64,000 bases of DNA from Rapana venosa (GCA_028751875.1 CM054140.1:52391885-52455884); one strand, 5' to 3'; numbered from the stretch's first letter, positions 49,743 through 62,369 are shown. A program made the numbers and translations. The notes: a model not told the origin generated them from the sequence alone.

Positions 49743-52700
49743 ATAGGGTGTCATATAGGGTATTATATAGGGTGTCATATAGGGTGTCATATAGGGCGTC
49801 ATAAAAGCGCGTGATGTAGGGTGTCATATAGGGTGTAATGTAGAGTGTCATATAGGGTGTCATATAGGGTGTCATGTAAGGTTTCATGTAGGGTGTCATA
49901 TAAGGTGTCATGTAGGGTGTCATGTAGAGTTTCATATATGGTGTCATGTAGGGTGTCATGTAAGGTGTCATATAGGGTGTCATGTGGGGTGTCATGTAGG
50001 GTGTAATATAGGGTGTCATGTAGGTTATCATGTAGGGTGTGATGTAGGTTGTGATATAGGGTATCATGAAGGGTGTGATTTAGGGTTTGATAACTGGTGT
50101 CACGTAGGGTTGATGTAAGGTGTCATGTATGGTGTCATGTAGGGTGTCATATAGGGTGTTATGTAATGTGTGATGTAGGGTGTCATATAGATTGTCATAT
50201 AGGGTGATGTATAGTGAGTGATGTAGGGTGTCATATAGGGTGTCATATAGGCTGTCATATAGGGTGTTGTATACTGTGTGATTTAGAGTGTCATATACGG
50301 TGTCATATTAGGTGTTGTATAGTGTGTGATGTAGGGTGTCATATAGGGTTTCAAATAGAGCGTCATAAAAGGGCGTGATGTAGCGTGTGATGTAGGGTGT
50401 GATGTGGGGTGTGATATAGGGTGTATATAGTTGTCGTGTAGGGTGTGATGTAGGGTTGATTATAGGGTTGATTGGGTGTGATAGGGGGTTGTGATATCGA
50501 GTGTGATATAGGGGTGGTTAGGGTGTATATAGGGTCCCATATGGGTGTCATATGGGGGTGTCTATAGGTGTCATATAGGGTGTCTTAGGGTGAAAATTAG
50601 GGTGTCATATGGGGTGTCAGAAAGGGCGTGATGTAGGATGTCATGTGGGGTGTCGTGGGGGTTTTAGTGAGTGTCATTTTAGGGTTATAAGGGTTGTATG
50701 TGGGGGTGTCTTTAAGGGTTTGTCATGTAGGGGTCATTGGGTGTCAGTGGGTGTCATATAGGCGTCATAGGGGTGTTGTGGGGTGCATGTAGTGGTTATA
50801 GGTTTTATGTAATGTGTATGGGGGTTTGCTTTTGGGGTGTATATAGGGTGTTTATATTGGTGATGTGGGGTATAAGGGTGTCATGAAGGGGTTTCAAAAA
50901 GGTGTTGTTAGTTTGTTTAGGGTGTCATATGGTTTCAATAATTTCATAAACTGGCGTGATTTTGGGTGTATGTAGGGTGCGATAGGGGGTTATATAGGGT
51001 GTGATATAGTGTGTCATGTGGGGGGTGATGTAGGTGTGTTTCGGGGGTATATCGGGTGTGTATGTGTTGTCAAGGTGTCTATAGGGTGTCAAAAAGGGTG
51101 TAATGGGGTGTATAAAAGGGGGCGTGATGAGGGGTATGTGGGTTTTGTGATGTAGAGTTCATGTTGGGTGTCTATAGGGTTGTTGTGGGTGTCATATGGG
51201 GTGCGTAGGTGTTGTAGGGTGTCATTGGGCGTCTATGGGCTGTCATGTGGGGTCTTGGGGGCCATTTTTGGGTGTCATGTAGGGTTTCTATGGGTGTATT
51301 GGGTGTCAGTGGGGGTGTATGTAGGGTTCATGTAGGGTGTTATTGGGGGTTTTATGTTGGTTCATGTAGGTGTTTAAAAAGGGGTTTGTAGGGGGGTTTG
51401 TGTGTATCATGTAGGGTCATGTAGAAGTAATGAAAGGTGTTTTTAAAGATTGAATGGGGTGATGAGGGTGAGATGTAGGTGTTATGGGGTGCATGTAGGG
51501 GTATAAAGGATGTCATATAGGGTTAATGGGTTTCATTTAGGGGTGTGATGTGGGTGTGATGTGGGGTGTGATTGGGGGGTGTGATGGAGGGTGTGGGGGG
51601 GTGAAAGGGGTCATGTGGGGTGTCAAAATGGGTGTGATGTGGGTGTCCAAAGGGGTGTTATGGGGGGTGTCCTATAGGGTGTCAGTGGGTGTCCAAAAGG
51701 GTGTGGTTTTTGGGTGCTTAAGGTTCATATAGGGTGTTAAGGGTATATAAGGGGGGGATGTAGGGTGTAGAAAGGGTGTTAATTTGGGTGCTATAATTTC
51801 CTAGAAGGTGTTACAGGGTGTCGTAGGGTTATATAGGGTGTATATGGGGTTTGAATTGGGGTTTTTATATGGGTGCATTTAGGGGCTATAAGGGGTGATG
51901 TAGGGGTGATTAGGGTGTGATAAAGGGGGTGCATAAGGGTTTTATATGGGGTGTGTTTAGGGTTGATGTATGGGTGTAAGGTTGAATAGGGTGTAATGTA
52001 GGTATTTTTTGGGGTGTATATAGGGTGTATAAAGGGTTTCGTATGGGTGATATGGGTGTAAATTTGGGCATCGTTAAAAATGTATTAGGGTGTAATACAG
52101 GGTGTGATGTGGGGTTTTGATGTAGGGTGTCATATAAGGTGTCATATAGGGTGTCATATAGGGTGTGATGTAGGGTGTCATATAGGTGTCCATATAGGGT
52201 TTGATGTAGGGTGTGATGTAGGGTGTGATGTAGGTGTTTTATGTAGGGTCAAATGGGCGCATATAGGGTGTGATGTAGTTGTTGATGTAGGGTGCCATGA
52301 AGGGTGTCATATAGGGTTTCATAAAAGGTGTCATATAGGGCGTCATATAGGGTGTCATGAGGGTGTCATGTAGGGTGTCATATAGGGTGTCATGCAGGGT
52401 GTCATATAGGGGGTGATGTAGGGTGTCATATAGGGTGTCATATAGGGCGTCATATAGGGTGTGATGTAGGGTGTCATACAGGGTGTGATCCAGGGTGTCA
52501 TGTAGGGTGTCATAAAGAGTGTCATATAGGGTGTCATACAGGGTGAGATGTAGGGTGTCATGTAGGGTGTCATGTAGGGTGTCATGTAGGGTGTCATATA
52601 GGGTGTTATGTAGGGTGTCATATAGGCTGTCATATAGGGTGTCATATAGGGTGTCATATAGAGTGTGATGTAGGGTGTCATATAGGGAGTCATATAGGGT

Positions 52701-52797
52701 GTCATATTTGATGTCATGTAGGGTGTTATCTAGGGTGTCATTTAGGGTGTCATGTAGGGTGTCATGTAGGGTGTCATATAGGGTGTCATGTGGGGTC
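49743..52797 (+). repeat. 12-bp satellite, GGGTGTCA orientation
   Basis: Regular to about 50.35 kb, irregular to about 52.08 kb, then regular. 50340-50400 and 52100-52797 share rare variants with the right arm of the first array (30.7 kb and 34-35.3 kb), so the arrays derive from one another. Confidence 0.95.
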
Positions 52798-53049
52798 TCA
52801 CAGACACACACTCACACACACACCCACTCACACACACACACTCACACAAACACCACAAACACGCACACATACAACACTCTCACCACCACAGTCACACAAT
52901 CACACACACACACACACACGCACACACAACAAACACAACACACCACACACAACACACACACACACACACACAACGCACGCACGCAACACCCCGCACACAC
53001 GGGACAACAGAGAGGGAGGAGAGAGAGAGAGGAGAGAGAGAGGGGAGAC

Positions 53050-53089
<40 letters not shown>

Positions 53090-53124
53090 GGGAGAGGGGG
53101 AGAAGAGAGGGGAGGGGGGGGGAA
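52798..53124. repeat. CA then GA microsatellite, before unit C
   Basis: CA/CTCACA repeats pass into GA repeats (53010-53115). Compared with 35291-36270 there is no LINE insertion. The reads look less clean. Confidence 0.9.
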
Positions 53125-53348
53125 AAAAATGTAAAGTTTCCTGTGACAAGTCGTCACTGTCAACGCTTATTGGTCCAGAGGGCTGAGTACTGTGCAGTGC
53201 ACAGCAACAATTGTGATGCCCAGCCTGACATTCCTCACTTTCTTTCACCCGGGGTGGTGGTGGTGGCCGATGCAAGTTCAGAGCAGAGCGACAAGCGGGA
53301 ACCACACTACGCGTTGTCGACTGGGGCATTTTCTACCTGAGGCTATAG
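53125..53348 (+). other. Leader segment (exon-0-like), unit C
   Basis: Ends GCTATAG followed by GTAACT. Matches 36271-36482 with a few substitutions and a small duplication (GAGCAGAGCGA). Confidence 0.35.
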
Positions 53349-53446
53349 GTAACTACAGTTAATGCTGTTTATTCCTACCAATTTCTTTTAGCATTGGGAG
53401 ATTTTTTTTTTTCAAAAACCCGTTTTAACAGTTTTACAAGCAAGAA

Positions 53447-53642
53447 GATTTATCGAATGTTGTCCCGTGTGCGAACGCGCACACGTTAAGTCCTGTTCCG
53501 CTTTTTGTAAGAGTAGGCCGTTGTGTGCCGGTGGGAACGGATGACAGAATTGACAAAATTGCATACATACGGGGACTAGATGTAAAAAAAAGATCATGAG
53601 TGCTTATTCCATTATTCTCTATATAAAATAATCAAATAATTT
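53447..53642 (+). mobile_element. Head-less SINE2, unit C
   Basis: Same truncated insertion as in A and B, with a deletion removing part of the GCACGCAGAACATCTTG region. Confidence 0.8.
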
Positions 53643-53796
53643 TTTTTTTTAATTTGATTACGATTCGAAAAGGTGGTTGATTGTCAAGGAAGGGGGGTGG
53701 GCAGAAAAATTTCCGTTTCGCCCCTCTCCGTGAGTTGACTTTGACTTCAACTCCTTTAGGAGTTACTGAGGCACTGCATTGAAATCTTCAGGTAGG

Positions 53797-53886
53797 TCAC
53801 GGGGACTGGATGTAAAAAGGCACATAAATGCTTATTCCATTATCCTCGATATAAAAGAATGAATAAACAAATAAATAAATAAATAA
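53797..53886 (+). mobile_element. SINE2 3' tail at a deletion join
   Basis: GGGACTGGATGTAAAAAGGC to an (ATAA)n tail. It directly joins sequence homologous to 38016, so it marks a deletion of about 1 kb relative to B. Confidence 0.8.
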
Positions 53887-54076
53887 TCCTTTGTCAGTAT
53901 TCAGAAGACTATAATATTATATAGAACATTTGACGAGTTAGATAACCATGCTGTGATCGTAGATGAGTCTTTTAGGGTAATAAACTTGCCAGTAAGGAAG
54001 TCGTTTAGGGCCCGGTGGGAAATAGATCAGCTACTTGTTTGGTTGTTGTTGTTTTTTGTTGTTTTGTTTTCGTTAC

Positions 54077-54440
54077 TTGTCTAGAAAGTTCCAAGGTTCA
54101 CCAATACATTTTGCATACGCGAACAGTTTTGCCCTTCATTAAGGTAGCCGCATTCCGACTTCGCTGACGATGCCTACACACGACACCGGTGTGCATGCGT
54201 TTAAGCTTTGTCATCCGTTCCTACCGGCACACAACGGCTTACTCTTCGAAAAGCCGGAACGGGTTTTAACGTGTGCGCAAGATGTTCTGCGTGCGTTTTA
54301 CACACGGGACCTCGGTTTGTAGTAGTCTCATTTGAAGGACTTTAAGTGTTGTGGAGTCAGCGCTCATTTTAACTCCAGGGGCAAATGCCCTCTCGGTGGT
54401 AGCTAAAACCTGGGATCGATCCCGGGTCATCAGATCGCGA
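54077..54440 (-). mobile_element. Composite SINE, unit C
   Basis: Same SINE1-tail/SINE2-head element as 38208-38600, with GATCGATCCCGGGTCATCAG at its 5' side. Confidence 0.75.
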
Positions 54441-55009
54441 GCACAACTCTCTACCCACCAGACTGTCCACTGTCCCCCTATTAGCTGCTTAAAGCTATAG
54501 CTCTGTGGTCAGCGGAAAGTAACTGACTGGCTTGAGTCGGAAATTTTCTCTTCCCTGATGACTGATCTTCAATGAAAATAATCTGTTAACTGTATCGAAC
54601 GGAATTAAGACGCTGGCATGTCTGCTAACTAGGAAGTTGACCAGGGAGATGGTCAAAATCTTCACCCTTAATTCGCCAGACGCCGCCGAGATTCGAACCT
54701 TCGACTTAACGAAGAGATGCATTTCTCTGGAGTCTTGTATAAAGATCACAGAAACTGGAACGAAATAAATGCCTGGCAGCAAAACGCACTCACACGCACG
54801 CACGCCCGACACACTAACATACATGACGCGCGTGCACATTTTACAAGCATGCACATAAAAGCTCACACGTTCGTGCTCGCGCACACGCACGCACTGAATG
54901 GGAGTAGACAGGAGATGCGATACAAATCCAGTAGAACACATACATAGTGCTGATCACCAATTTCAATTAAGCGCTGATCGTCACTAACCGAAAACTGTCA
55001 TGTTTACAG
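54441..55009. other. Interval with SINE1 head fragment, unit C
   Basis: Homologous to 38680-39244. A SINE1 head fragment is at 54605-54725. No gene is seen. Confidence 0.5.
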
Positions 55010-55329
55010 GAACGCATCAGAAAGACGACACACACACACACACGATCTTCAGCCTCTCTCTCAACCCAACACCAGAAGGCCACCCTGCACATCAACAACG
55101 GACCTGACCTTGCTGACTAACCCCCGCCTACCTTGGGGTGGGTGGGTGACCTGTGACTGGCGGCTATCTGGGCAGCAGCAGAAGATGACCACCACCACAG
55201 CAACAGAAAGCGAAAGCAGCAGACTTCCTTCCCCTCATGAGAAGAACAAACAAAACTCAACTCATTGCAGCTGTGGATGCCATCATTACTACAATGATGG
55301 TGACGGGCGACTTCTGCGAAAACTTTATC
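55010..55329 (+). other. Exon-like segment E1, unit C
   Basis: 320 bp between TGTTTACAG and GTGAGT. The CA run is two bases shorter than in B, changing the frame of the first third. A downstream frame from 55110 is open to the donor. Confidence 0.4.
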
Positions 55330-55419
55330 GTGAGTATAATAAAAAATTTTGGCAGATATTCGGATAGTTTGGTAACATGTGCTCTTTTTTTATGGGGGGG
55401 GGGGGGGTCGTTTCTCTGC

Positions 55420-55757
55420 TAGAGCTCCGAGGTTCACCGTTTTTGCCCGCTATGAAGATATTCCCACTCCGACTTCGAGGGTGTGTGACAGGTATGTCCG
55501 GTGTGTCCCTAATCCACTGAAGGCTTACACGAACGACGGGATCTTTTACACTGTGCATATTTTTGCTATTCTGCATGCGCGAAGGAAATTCAGGCACGGC
55601 ACTGGCAGGTCTGCACTTGAAGTTGACCTGGGAGATCGGACAAATCCCCCACCCTTAATTCACCAGACGCTGCTGCCGAGATTCGAACCCACGACTTCAT
55701 GGACCTACGGGTTTGAAGTCGAACAGGTCTTAACCACTCGGCTATAGCGTCCGTCCG
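55420..55757 (-). mobile_element. SINE1, unit C
   Basis: Reverse orientation, with a head at the right carrying GATTCGAACCC and TTAACCACTCGGCTATAGCG, both well preserved. This is the best SINE1 head in the window. Confidence 0.85.
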
Positions 55758-55819
55758 TATCGTGTTTGAGTATGCTTAGTTCAAGTACGCATAGATGCAG
55801 GCAGGTACCCACAGGCAGT

Positions 55820-55957
55820 TCGCGCGCGCATACACGCATCACTCGTGGACGCGCGTACACATACACATACACACGCGCGCGCGCGCGCGCATGGCCACAC
55901 GCGCACGCCCACACACAGACACACACACACTCGCAGACACACAGACACACTCACAGA

Positions 55958-55997
<40 letters not shown>

Positions 55998-56011
55998 CTC
56001 TCTGTCTCTCA

Positions 56012-56042
<31 letters not shown>

Positions 56043-56070
56043 CCTCCTCCTCTCACCCTGTCTCTCTCTC

Positions 56071-56122
<52 letters not shown>

Positions 56123-56145
56123 TTCTCTCTCTTCTCTCTGTGTGA
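55820..56145. repeat. CGCG/CA then CT microsatellite, unit C
   Basis: A GCGCGC patch (55875-55890), CA repeats and long CT tracts. Serine- and leucine-rich frames are repeat products. Confidence 0.95.
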
Positions 56146-56371
56146 CTTAAATTTCGGTCATATTCATTACTGTCCTGTTCGTCTTTTTGTTGTCAGAAAC
56201 TTCCCAGCAACCTCGGACCTCCTCCTCCTCACAACCGCCATGTTGTGAAACGTGATACAAGCTGGGTTGGGCCATTTGTTAGATGAGAGGGCAGGGAATG
56301 GAGGGAGGAAATGTTTCCACAAAGTATTCTCACAGCTTTGTGTCCTTGGAGTTTGCTCTAGGAATAGGTCC

Positions 56372-57790
56372 CACCTTTTAGTTTTCAGAATGGGGATATT
56401 CTGCTATCCCCATAGTTCTTAGAATGGGGATATTCTGCTATCCCCACACTTCTTAGACTGGGGATATTCTGCTATCCCCATAGTTCTTAGAATAGGGGTA
56501 GCAACTTCTTAGAATGGGGATATTCTTCTATCCCCAAATATCTTAGAATGGGGATATTCTGCTAACCCCAGATTTCTTAGAATGGGGATATTCTGCTATC
56601 CCCATACTTCTTAGAATAGGGATAGCAACTTCTTAGAATGGGGATATTCTGCTATCCCCATATTTCTTAGAATGGGGATATTCTGCTATCCCCAGATTTC
56701 TTTGAATGGGGATATTCTGCTATCCCCAGACTTCTTAGAATAGGGATAGCAACTTCTTAGAATGGGGATATTCTGCTATCCCCATATTTCTTAGAATGGG
56801 GATATTCTGCTATCCCCAGATTTCTTAGAATGGGATATTCTGCTATCCCCAGATTTCTTAGAATGGGGATATTCTGCTATCCCCAGAGTTCTTAGAATAG
56901 GGATAGGAACTTCTTAGAATGGGGATATTCTGCTATCCCCAGACTTCTTAGAATGGGGATATTCTGCTATCCCCACACTTCTTAGAATGGGTATATTCTG
57001 CTATCCCCAGAATTCTTAGAATGGGGATATTCTACTATCCCCAGACTCCTTAGATAAGGGATAGCAACTTCTTAGAATGGGGATATTCTGCTATCCCCAT
57101 AGTTCTTAGAATGGGGATATTTTGCTATCCCCAGATTTCTTAGAATGGGATATTCTGCTATCCCCAGATTTCTTAGAATGGGGATATTCTGCTATCCCCA
57201 GAGTTCTTAGAATAGGGATAGCAACTTCTTAGAATGGGGATATTCTGCTATCCCCAGATTTCTTAGAATGGGGATATTCTGCTATCCCCAGAGTTCTTAG
57301 AATAGGGAGAGCAACTTCTTAGAATGGGGATATTCTGCTATCCCCAGATTTCTTAGAATGGGGATATTCTGGTATCCCCACACTTTTATGAATGGGGATA
57401 TTCTGCTATTCCCGAACTTCTTAGAATGGGGATATTCTGCTATCCCTAGACTTCTTAGAATGGGGATATTCTGCTATTCCCGAACTTCTTAGAATGGGGA
57501 TATTCTGCTATCCCTAGACTTCTTAGAATGGGGATATTCTGCTATTCCCGAAGTTCGTAGAATGGGGATATTCTGCTATCCCCAGACTTCTTAGAATGGG
57601 GATATTCTTCTATCCCCACACTTTTTAGAATGGGGATATTCTGCTATTCCCGAAGCTTCTTAGAATGGGGATATTCTGCTATCCCTAGACTTCTTAGAAT
57701 GGGGATATTCTGCTATCCTGAAGTTCTTCGAATGGGGATATTCTGCTTTTCCCGAAGTTCTTAGGATGGGGATATTCTGCTATCCCTAAA
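56372..57790. repeat. 34-bp hairpin minisatellite, unit C
   Basis: The cleanest copy, with about forty monomers. The left two thirds mix 34-bp monomers (TATCCCC end) with 22-bp forms (TTCTTAGAATAGGGATAGCA plus AC) in a higher-order pattern. The right third alternates TATTCCCGAA and TATCCCTAGA ends. Confidence 0.95.
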
Positions 57791-57963
57791 CTGCTCGGTG
57801 GTCATGAAGCCTTATTCACGTGCTTCCAGATGCTGCAGGACTGAGCCAGAGCGCCGGTAGTAGTGTCGGTGCATTTGCCAGAGTGGGGTCTGAGTGACCT
57901 GTCCCATTTCCTCAGGGAGACAGCATTGGATGGACATTCAGAGTCCCAGCCATGCAGTTTTTG
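57791..57963. other. Unique link between arrays, unit C
   Basis: Matches 10716-10867. No gene is seen. Confidence 0.4.
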
Positions 57964-58135
57964 CTGCCGAAGTTCTTTGTCAGACGATGTCTTTGCCATT
58001 GAACTGCCGCCGAAGTTCTTTGTCAGACGATGTATTTGCCATTGAACTGCCACCGAAGTTCTTTGTCAGACGATGTATTTGCCATTGAACTGCCACCGAA
58101 GTTCTTTGTCAGACGATGTCTTTGCCATTGAACTG
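57964..58135. repeat. 43-bp minisatellite I, unit C
   Basis: Four nearly identical monomers containing GAAGTTCTTTGTCAGACGAT and GCCATTGAACTGCC. Confidence 0.95.
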
Positions 58136-58318
58136 CCCCGTCAATTACCTTTGAACAATCACTGGGCACCAAATTTCTGATTGCATCTCTGATCCTTGCT
58201 AAAGAGATAAAATTAAATAGAGTAGAATAGGACAGACTAAAATAAATGAAATAAAACTGGAAAAAAAACTTTCATCCAAAACTGATAAAATAGGAAATAA
58301 AACAAAAGTAGCATAGCA

Positions 58319-58669
58319 TTAGAAAATAAAATTAGTAGCAAACAAAAAAACTAGCCACAAAACGAATAGAATTAGATTAAAACTAGGGACGAAATAGTGC
58401 GAGAGATGTAAGGAGAGCAATCTTGGTGACAGTGATGTCTTTGGTGTCCAAACAATGACGCCACCTACAAAGGCTTTGAGACATTGGGTAGGTGGAAGAA
58501 TGACTACATCTTTGGGACAGTGGTCATGAGGGAGAGTGACTTCATCTTTGGGACAGTGGTCATGAGGGAATGTGACTTCATATTTGGGAAGTTGGTTATG
58601 AGGGAATGTGACTGTGTCACCTACTGGATTGTTTGGAACAGTGGTTATGAGGGAGTGTGATTCTGTCAC
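58319..58669 (-). other. ORF with 12-residue repeats, unit C (coding status doubtful)
   Basis: A 116-codon minus-strand frame matching the 131-codon frame of unit B. It has one 12-residue repeat fewer (CPKDEV repeated), the same TPKTSLSPRLLSLHL stretch and a hydrophobic C-terminal end. A low number of changes between two recent duplicates is not in itself evidence of coding. Confidence 0.2.
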
Positions 58670-58790
58670 CTACTGGATTCTTTGGAACAGTGGTTGTGAG
58701 GAATGTGACCGTGTCATCTTTGGAACAGTGGTTGTGAGGGAGTGTGACTCTGTCACCGACTGGCATCTTTGAGACAGTGGTTACGAGGGA
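58495..58790. repeat. 36-bp minisatellite, unit C
   Basis: About seven imperfect copies of the TTTGGGACAGTGGTCATGAG monomer, with more variants (TTTGGAACAGTGG) to the right. Confidence 0.9.
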
Positions 58791-58889
58791 TTTCGACTCT
58801 GCCGTCCCCTCATATTTTCAAAAAACATTTCCTTCAGCTTTTTCCTTCCCACCCTTTATTCCACACGGGTCCTGGCCTGGCTAGTTATC

Positions 58890-59215
58890 GTGTGGATCAC
58901 ATGGGAGACGTCTCCAAAACTGGGGCTGAGTGATGTGGATCACATGGGAGACGTCTGCAAAACTGGGGCTGAGTGATGTGGATCACATGGGAGACGTCTT
59001 CAAACCTGAAGCTGAGTGATGTGGATCACATGGGAGACGTCTGCAAAACTGGGGCTGAGTGATGTGGATCACATGGGAGACGTCTTCAAACCTGAGGCTG
59101 AGTGATGTGGATCACATGGGAGACGTCTTCAAAACTGGAGCTGAGTGATGTGGATCACATGGGAGACGTCTTCAAAACTGGGACTGAGTGATGTGGATCA
59201 CATGGGAGACATCTC
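58890..59215. repeat. 43-bp minisatellite II, unit C
   Basis: Seven to eight copies of the GTGATGTGGATCACATGGGA monomer. The last copy carries GACATCTCTTCAG instead of GACGTCTTCAA, which forms the acceptor of E2. Confidence 0.95.
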
Positions 59216-59220
59216 TTCAG

Positions 59221-59268
59221 GAAGGAGTGTATCAACTGGAGACGGGTTCCCCATCAAGGCCTTTCACT
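59221..59268 (+). other. Exon-like segment E2, unit C
   Basis: 48 bp between ATCTCTTCAG and GTAAGT. The acceptor lies inside the last monomer of minisatellite II. Confidence 0.4.
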
Positions 59269-60057
59269 GTAAGTACATAAAAACTGTACAGTTACAATCG
59301 AATGACTTAATTTTTCATGACAAGTTAGTGTGTTTAGTTTAATAAGTCTATGTGTAGGAGATAGTTTCAATTTGCTGTAATTACATGTTTAGGGGAAAAC
59401 TTAACATTTTCTTGAAATGCTTTATGCTTACCTTTTTGCTTGGTAAAGAGCTTGTTTGAAAAGCATATATTATGGGTTTTTTAATATTTAGTTGGAACAC
59501 TTTCATTGTCCATGAGTGTGTATACATTTATCAAGCACACTGAATACAATCAGATCTGATCATTAGTTGTTTTTTTAAAAACCCGGTACGTAATACTTAA
59601 TGATATGACAGTATAACATGTTCACCAACTTTGATAGTACCTGACAGGGATCTACTCTGTACCTTTGTCTTTAAATTATCAAATATGGTCTACTGCTGAT
59701 CAGGCTTGAGAGAGTCAGGGGACTTGCAGTATTGGTCATGTAGTTTATTTAAATACTCGCTGATGTTTCTGTAAAGTTTTCGATGTTCAACTTTGTGGTC
59801 CCAGTCTTCCCATTGAACTCATAAGTTTTGCTCCCAGTCAGGGTTGGCAAGATTGAAAGAAGAAAAAAAATTAAATCATGCTACTTATTGCATTTAGACT
59901 CAACGACCTAACGATCAAGAATCCAGTGTGCTAACCTTTTATGCTATACAAGCTGACTCATTGTTAAATCTTTGGCATAGATAAGTTTATTGTTTAGTTC
60001 TCACATTTTCAGATTTTTTTTCCATTTCTTTAAGTTTGGGTCCTTCTGTTTCACCAG
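59269..60057. other. Intron-like interval, unit C
   Basis: Unique AT-rich sequence homologous to A and B. No gene is seen. Confidence 0.5.
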
Positions 60058-61602
60058 GTACAAGAAGAGCCAGAATGATTCAAATCTGGTGCCATCACAA
60101 CCTGAATGACGGGAAGCGTCGCCCATACCAAAGACAATACACCAGAACAGCTCCAGTCAGATCCAGCACCGGCAAAAACTGAATGAGAAGCATCGCCTGT
60201 GCCAAAGTCGATACACCAGAACAGCTCCAGGCAGGTCCAGACCCATCAATAACTAAAAGATGGGAAGCATCGACTTTGCCAAGTCAATATACCAGAACTC
60301 AGTCCAGCATCATCGAAAACTAAATGACGGGAAGCATTGTCACTGCCAAAGTCAACACAGCAGAACAGCTCCAGTCAACTCCAGTGCCGTCAAAAACTGA
60401 ATGATGGAAAGTATCACATATACCATACCCCAGTCAAGTTCAGCATCATGAAAACTGAATGACAGGAAGCATTGTCACAGCCAAAGTCAACACACCAGAA
60501 CAGCTCCAGTCAACTCCACTGCCATCAAAAACTGAATGATGGGAAGCATCACATATACCAAGGTCAACAAGGTCAGCATCATGAAAACTGAATGACAGGA
60601 AGCATCGCAAGTTCCAAAGTCAATACACCGGACAGCCCCATTCAAAGTCCAGCATCAGCCACAATCGAGTCCAGCGCCATCAAAAGCTGAATGCTGGGAA
60701 GCATCATCTCCTATGTCAAGGTCATTACACCAGAACAGCTCCAGTCAGGTCCATTGCCATCAGTCATTGAACAAGGGAAAGCAACGCCCGTGCCAAAGTC
60801 AATGCACCAGAACATCTCAAGTCAGGTGCCATCAAAAACTGAATGATGGAAAGCAATGCCCGTGTCAAAGTCAATGCTCCAGAGCAGCCCCATTCAAGCC
60901 CAAACCCATCAAAACTGAACGATGGAGAAGCATCACGTATGCCAAGGTCAATACACCAGAACAGCTCCAGTCAAGTCCAGCGTCATCAAAAACTGAAGAC
61001 TCCAGACAGATCCTGCGCCACCAGTCATGGAATGATTATGCCAAGATCAGTACGCCAGAACAGCCCCAGTCAGGTCCAGTGCCATCAAAAACTGAATGAT
61101 GGGAAGCATCGCCTGTGACAGTCAACACCAGAACAGCTCCAGTCATATCCAGAGTCATCAAAATCTGGAAGCATCGCCTGTACCGAGGTCAACACCAGAA
61201 CAGCCCCAGTCAAATCCAGCATCGCCAAGAACTGAATGGCGGGAAGCATCGCCACTTCCAAAGTCAACACACCAGAACAGCTCCAGTCACATCCAGCGCC
61301 GTCAGTCATTGAATGAGGGGAAGCATCGCCTGTAAGTACACCAGAACAGCCACAGTCAAGTCCAGCGCCATCAAAACCTGAATTCTGGGAAGCATCGCCC
61401 GTGCAAAGGGCAGTACACCAGAACAGCTCCAGTCACACATCCAGCGCCTTCAGAAACTGACTGATGGAAAGCATCGCCTGTGCCAAAGTCAACACAACAG
61501 AACATCTCCAGTCACATCCAGCACCATCAGTCGCTGAATGAGGGGAAGCATCAAGACTGCAAGTTCCACCAACCTGCCTGCATGAAGCTGAAGCAAGACC
61601 AG
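60058..61602 (+). repeat. 77-bp minisatellite with splice-like borders (E3), unit C
   Basis: About twenty monomers between TGTTTCACCAG and GTTAGA. The longest open frame is 128 codons (60713-61099), made possible by monomers of irregular length. Confidence 0.85.
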
Positions 61603-61649
61603 GTTAGAAAACCATGTTCAGTTTTTATTTCTTTTTTCTTTTCTCTTTC

Positions 61650-61978
61650 TCGGTAAGAGCTCCAGGTTCACCAATGGTGAGATTGTGTGTATAAAAACCG
61701 TTGTGGCCCCCCATGAAGGTAGCTGCATTTCAACTTCGGGAATGTATGCTCGGTGTGTTCGTGTTTCCATAACCCATCAAAACTTGAATTACAGTATCGT
61801 TAGCATGCATATTTGATCTTCTGCATGTGTATATATACACATAGGGAATTAAGGTACTGGCAGTTCTGCGCTTGAAGATGCCCTGAGAGATCGTAAAAAT
61901 CCCCGTATTTAATTCACCTAACGCCACCGAGATTCGAACCCACTCGACTTCATGGGCCCATTCGGCTATGATTATCGT
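61650..61978 (-). mobile_element. SINE1, unit C
   Basis: Same insertion as in A and B. The B box GATTCGAACCC is preserved, with an extra CTC after it. Confidence 0.85.
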
Positions 61979-62063
61979 CCCTCAATTTTTTTATGAAAAT
62001 AAATGGAAAAGTCATTTAACAACTTTTCTGTGTGTTTTACATTACCTTTGCGTTCATTTACAG

Positions 62064-62115
62064 GTTGATTCGTCACCAAAAGAAAACTGCATTCAAATAA
62101 TTGTTGAAGATAATT
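62064..62115 (+). other. Exon-like segment E4, unit C
   Basis: 52 bp between TTCATTTACAG and GTAAGT. The frame VDSSPKENCIQIIVEDN is open. Confidence 0.45.
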
Positions 62116-62286
62116 GTAAGTCTTTTTTGGTTCCAAATTTTGCGTTTACAAATATTAAATTATCGGTATTTGATTCTATATAGTAAATGGGCATTAGGAC
62201 ACACTGTATAAATAATACTAAAAAATTTAAGCTAGAAAAACTGAAAAGTGTTCGCAGTTTACTGATGACTTCTTCACTGCTTTCAG

Positions 62287-62369
62287 GAACTACAGGCCTG
62301 GAATCCAGTGTCAGAGAACAGACACGCCATCCAGCACCACCTACATGACAGTCTTCAGGCCGTGACCAG
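62287..62369 (+). other. Exon-like segment E5, unit C
   Basis: 83 bp between CTGCTTTCAG and GTAACA. The frame ELQAWNPVSENRHAIQ, then HHLHDSLQAVT, is open. Confidence 0.45.

Noticed and set aside
56372..57790. CRISPR-like array of palindromic repeats
   Set aside because: The monomers are adjacent, with no unique spacers, and the DNA is eukaryotic. It is a minisatellite.
60713..61118. A 128-codon glutamine- and serine-rich coding exon in the 77-bp array
   Set aside because: The 77-bp period shifts the frame at each monomer into a TGA. The frame exists only because of irregular monomers and is absent in A and B.
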